From Agapetus fuscipes (Eukaryota > Arthropoda > Insecta > Trichoptera > Glossosomatidae), in assembly GCA_951799405.1 (NCBI GenBank), contig OX637337.1:17048347-17112346 (forward strand): a DNA stretch of 64,000 bases, read 5' to 3'. The notes beneath the pieces are model-generated. The model was not told where the DNA came from, made no database searches, and saw only the letters and a list, made by a program, of their open reading frames with translations. The position numbers and the translations under genes were made by a program. Below, one piece after another: positions 62,958-64,000 of this stretch (its first letter is position 1; the number at the start of each line of letters is the position of its first letter).

Positions 62958-62992
62958 TGATCTGGTCGATGGCTTAGTTATTAGACTTTTTT
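62958..62992 (+). repeat. SINE A head fragment
   Basis: AAATGATCTGGTCGATGGCT, then TAGTTATTAGAC, cut off by the next repeat. Confidence 0.5.
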
Positions 62993-63210
62993 AAGAAATC
63001 TTATGTGGAAGTCTATCAGTTTGTGTTGGTGAGATGGCAGTTGAATTTTTGATATTTTGTAGCAGGGTTTTAGCCACATTGTGTTGTGTTGCCTTTATAT
63101 TAAGACACTGAGAGAAAGTGGCAAAAGATGTTGGTTTTAAATATTAAGCATTATATTGTAGCGGGAAGTCTAGGAGCACAAATACCGACAATTATTTTCA
63201 TGTCATGAAA
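62985..63210 (-). mobile_element. LINE 3' end, lineage 7, decayed
   Basis: GTGTTGGTGAGATGGCAGTT and AAGACACTGAGAGAAAGTGG parallel 47370-47480 (GTGTTGGTGATGTGGCAGTT and GAGACACTGAGAGGAAATGG). Coding is mostly lost. Confidence 0.6.
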
Positions 63211-63235
63211 ACACCAAGATCTCATATTTCAACTA

Positions 63236-63415
63236 CTTACATTAAAATGTTTGCTTTCACAGTAAGGGGGGTAAAGGTTCACTCCACCACATGATTTTGT
63301 CATGAGAGTGTCAGGCATGATTTTATGTTACGGTGTTTTCTTCTCATCCAGATTATAGTACCGACGACGTTTATTCGGCCATCACAAGATATGAAAACTT
63401 TAATCCTCGTAAGCA
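63236..63415 (+). mobile_element. SINE A, rearranged
   Basis: TTCACAGTAAGGGGGGTAAA (3' body) is followed by GAGTGTCAGGCATGATTTTA and CCATCACAAGATATGAAAAC (5' body), so two partial copies are joined or the order is scrambled. Confidence 0.5.
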
Positions 63416-63419
63416 TGGG

Positions 63420-63880
63420 TGTGGTCGTTGTATTTTGAGTAGAACGACTCGTTTTTGGGTCCACCGTTTGGCTTTACAATATAGGTCCGCCATAAAAGAG
63501 TCGAAAATTCATCGTTTGACACATTTACTGTTGGATTCAACACCTGAACACCCAAAAATGTATATTTTTTACGACTTTGGGCTTAGCCTAACACACTCTA
63601 ATATTTACAGCCGTCCAAAGTTAAATTAATAAATCAAACAGTCGTTAAATAAATACATAACTATGTTAAAAACTAAATAACAATATTCTTGTCGTATACA
63701 TTCCGTAGCGGTGTTAATGTCCACACAAAATGAAGAAAGAAAATCGAGTCAAAGATTTTTTTTATGTTTTTAATTATTGACATTAATAGCATTCGACGCG
63801 TTGGGCGTTAAATCAAGATGGCATGTTCACAGCCTACTAAATGGGTGAAGATTTTTATTGTTTTTATAAACATTAACATT
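63420..63880. other. No gene recognised
   Basis: An open plus frame (63333-63629) crosses the SINE A body and shows no domain. Confidence 0.35.
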
Positions 63881-63885
63881 GTTTG

Positions 63886-64000
63886 GACCGGCTGTTAGTC
63901 TACTGTTCAACTCTACGGACTCGTAATCGGATGGTTGTGGGTTCAATTCCCAGCTTAGCAAAACATATCTAACATGTTCTTCAATGGGTTGAAAAATTCA
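63886..64000 (+). mobile_element. SINE C, 5' end, running off the window
   Basis: GGACCGGCTGTTAGTCTACT, CGGACTCGTAATCGGATGG (loop CTCGTAA, Thr-like CGT), B box GGGTTCAATTCCCAGC, and the GGGTTGAAAAATTCA body start. Confidence 0.85.

Overview
The window is animal nuclear DNA, AT-rich and packed with repeats. An insect, most likely a moth or butterfly (Lepidoptera), fits best. Three observations support this. First, the one recognisable host coding exon is closest, as I remember the family, to the insect H15/midline (Tbx20-type) T-box genes. Second, TACCTA/TAGGTA words are scattered throughout, as is common in lepidopteran DNA. Third, one MITE has ends of the GACTCACGCTAGA type that I associate with lepidopteran genomes. 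The order-level call is inference; no database could be searched.

Host gene content is minimal. At the left end, on the minus strand (1098-1371), a GC-rich exon encodes the N-terminal half of a T-box DNA-binding domain with consensus splice sites. The lower-coordinate side is the downstream intron. It begins with four 94-bp tandem copies of the exon-intron junction, so the splice donor is present four times. The remaining 62 kb lies upstream of this exon on the gene strand. It holds no other exon I can recognise, so it is a very long intron or 5' intergenic sequence.

The rest is mostly mobile-element debris. The main families are as follows. (A) A roughly 330-bp tRNA-derived SINE with a (TTGCG)n tail and over twenty copies. 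(B) A roughly 250-bp element with no clear Pol III boxes and a (TTAGAT)n-like tail, about 33 copies. (C) A SINE with a tRNA-Thr-like head, about a dozen copies. Several minor tRNA-headed repeats are also present. The 5'-truncated LINEs carry only 3' coding sequence, from at least seven lineages, some with distinctive microsatellite tails (GAA, CAGTTA, ATC, poly-A). There are also several MITEs (hAT-like, palindromic and others) and one solo LTR.

Layout: 1-1.4 kb T-box exon and tandem repeat; 1.4-14 kb SINEs, LINE stubs and MITEs; 14.5-17.8 kb a large palindromic hAT-like element, a 200-N gap and a probable false assembly duplication; 17.8-33 kb SINE clusters, a polypurine tract, two CpG-rich unique patches and LINE remnants; 33-50 kb many A, B and C copies with LINE tails; 50-55 kb a double palindrome, two LINE stubs back to back, an LTR-interrupted SINE and the longest LINE reading frame; 55-64 kb B and C copies and small MITEs. 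No operons, CRISPR arrays or intact autonomous transposons are visible.
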